A DNA stretch of 11,158 nucleotides from an uncultured Clostridia bacterium (GTDB lineage: Bacteria; Bacillota; Clostridia; Christensenellales; Borkfalkiaceae): the NCBI GenBank assembly GCA_947632165.1, contig CANROI010000032.1, forward strand, positions 1 through 11,158. Direction: 5' to 3'. The notes beneath the pieces are model-generated. The model ran no database searches, was not told where the DNA came from, and saw only the letters and a list, made by a program, of their open reading frames with translations. Positions 11,135-11,158 of this stretch are shown here, piece after piece. Position numbers and translations under genes: made by a program. How positions within the stretch are numbered: position 1 is the first letter of the stretch; every line of letters starts with the position of its first letter.

Positions 11135-11158
11135 AGGAAAAAGCGGAGAATGACGGGG

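Overview
The window reads as a GC-rich bacterial chromosome segment, with strong GC bias at third codon positions, interrupted by an AT-rich island of about 2.1 kb. The organism looks like a Bacillota (Clostridia-like) bacterium. The support is near-consensus sigma-A type promoters (TTGACA/TATAAT, 17-bp spacing), AGGAGG-type ribosome binding sites at some genes, the single-chain homodimer type of glycyl-tRNA synthetase, and GC hairpins followed by T runs as terminators. This assignment is an inference; no rRNA or other decisive marker is present.

Layout, left to right. (1) 1-288: 3' end of a nitroreductase-family gene with a strong terminator. (2) 338-1243 (-): DUF368 membrane protein, the family containing polyprenyl-phosphate translocases. 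(3) 1459-2769 (+): ArsB/NhaD/SLC13-like ion transporter, divergent from DUF368. (4) 2874-3578 (-): AqpZ-type water channel. (5) 3704-4561 (+): PAP2 lipid phosphatase. (6) 4637-6010 (+): glycyl-tRNA synthetase. (7) 6173-7519 (+): membrane-bound processive-type family 2 glycosyltransferase. (8) about 7610-9775: AT-rich island carrying a type II restriction-modification pair on the minus strand, with the methyltransferase first (8655-9584) and the endonuclease second (7806-8642). (9) 9822-10601 (-): PlsC-like acyltransferase. (10) 10640-11158: non-coding, packed with short palindromic repeats.

The most specific identification is the restriction-modification system. The endonuclease aligns without gaps to EcoRI, with Asp91, Glu111 and Lys113 at the same residue numbers. 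The methyltransferase is a beta-class m6A enzyme of the M.RsrI type, not the M.EcoRI type. The predicted target is therefore GAATTC. The pair sits between the convergent glycosyltransferase and acyltransferase genes, and its base composition differs sharply from both flanks, as expected for horizontal acquisition.

Most core genes look like single-gene transcription units with their own promoter, and several have their own terminator. Four of them (DUF368, PAP2, glycosyltransferase, acyltransferase) concern envelope lipids or glycans. All four have an extended or consensus -10 box only 6-9 nt before the ATG and no Shine-Dalgarno sequence, which predicts leaderless or nearly leaderless mRNAs. 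The synthetase and aquaporin genes have ordinary leaders and good ribosome binding sites. I regard this shared start architecture, the variant EcoRI-like enzyme, and the repeats at the right end as the observations most worth following up. I saw no CRISPR array, tRNA gene, integrase or transposase.
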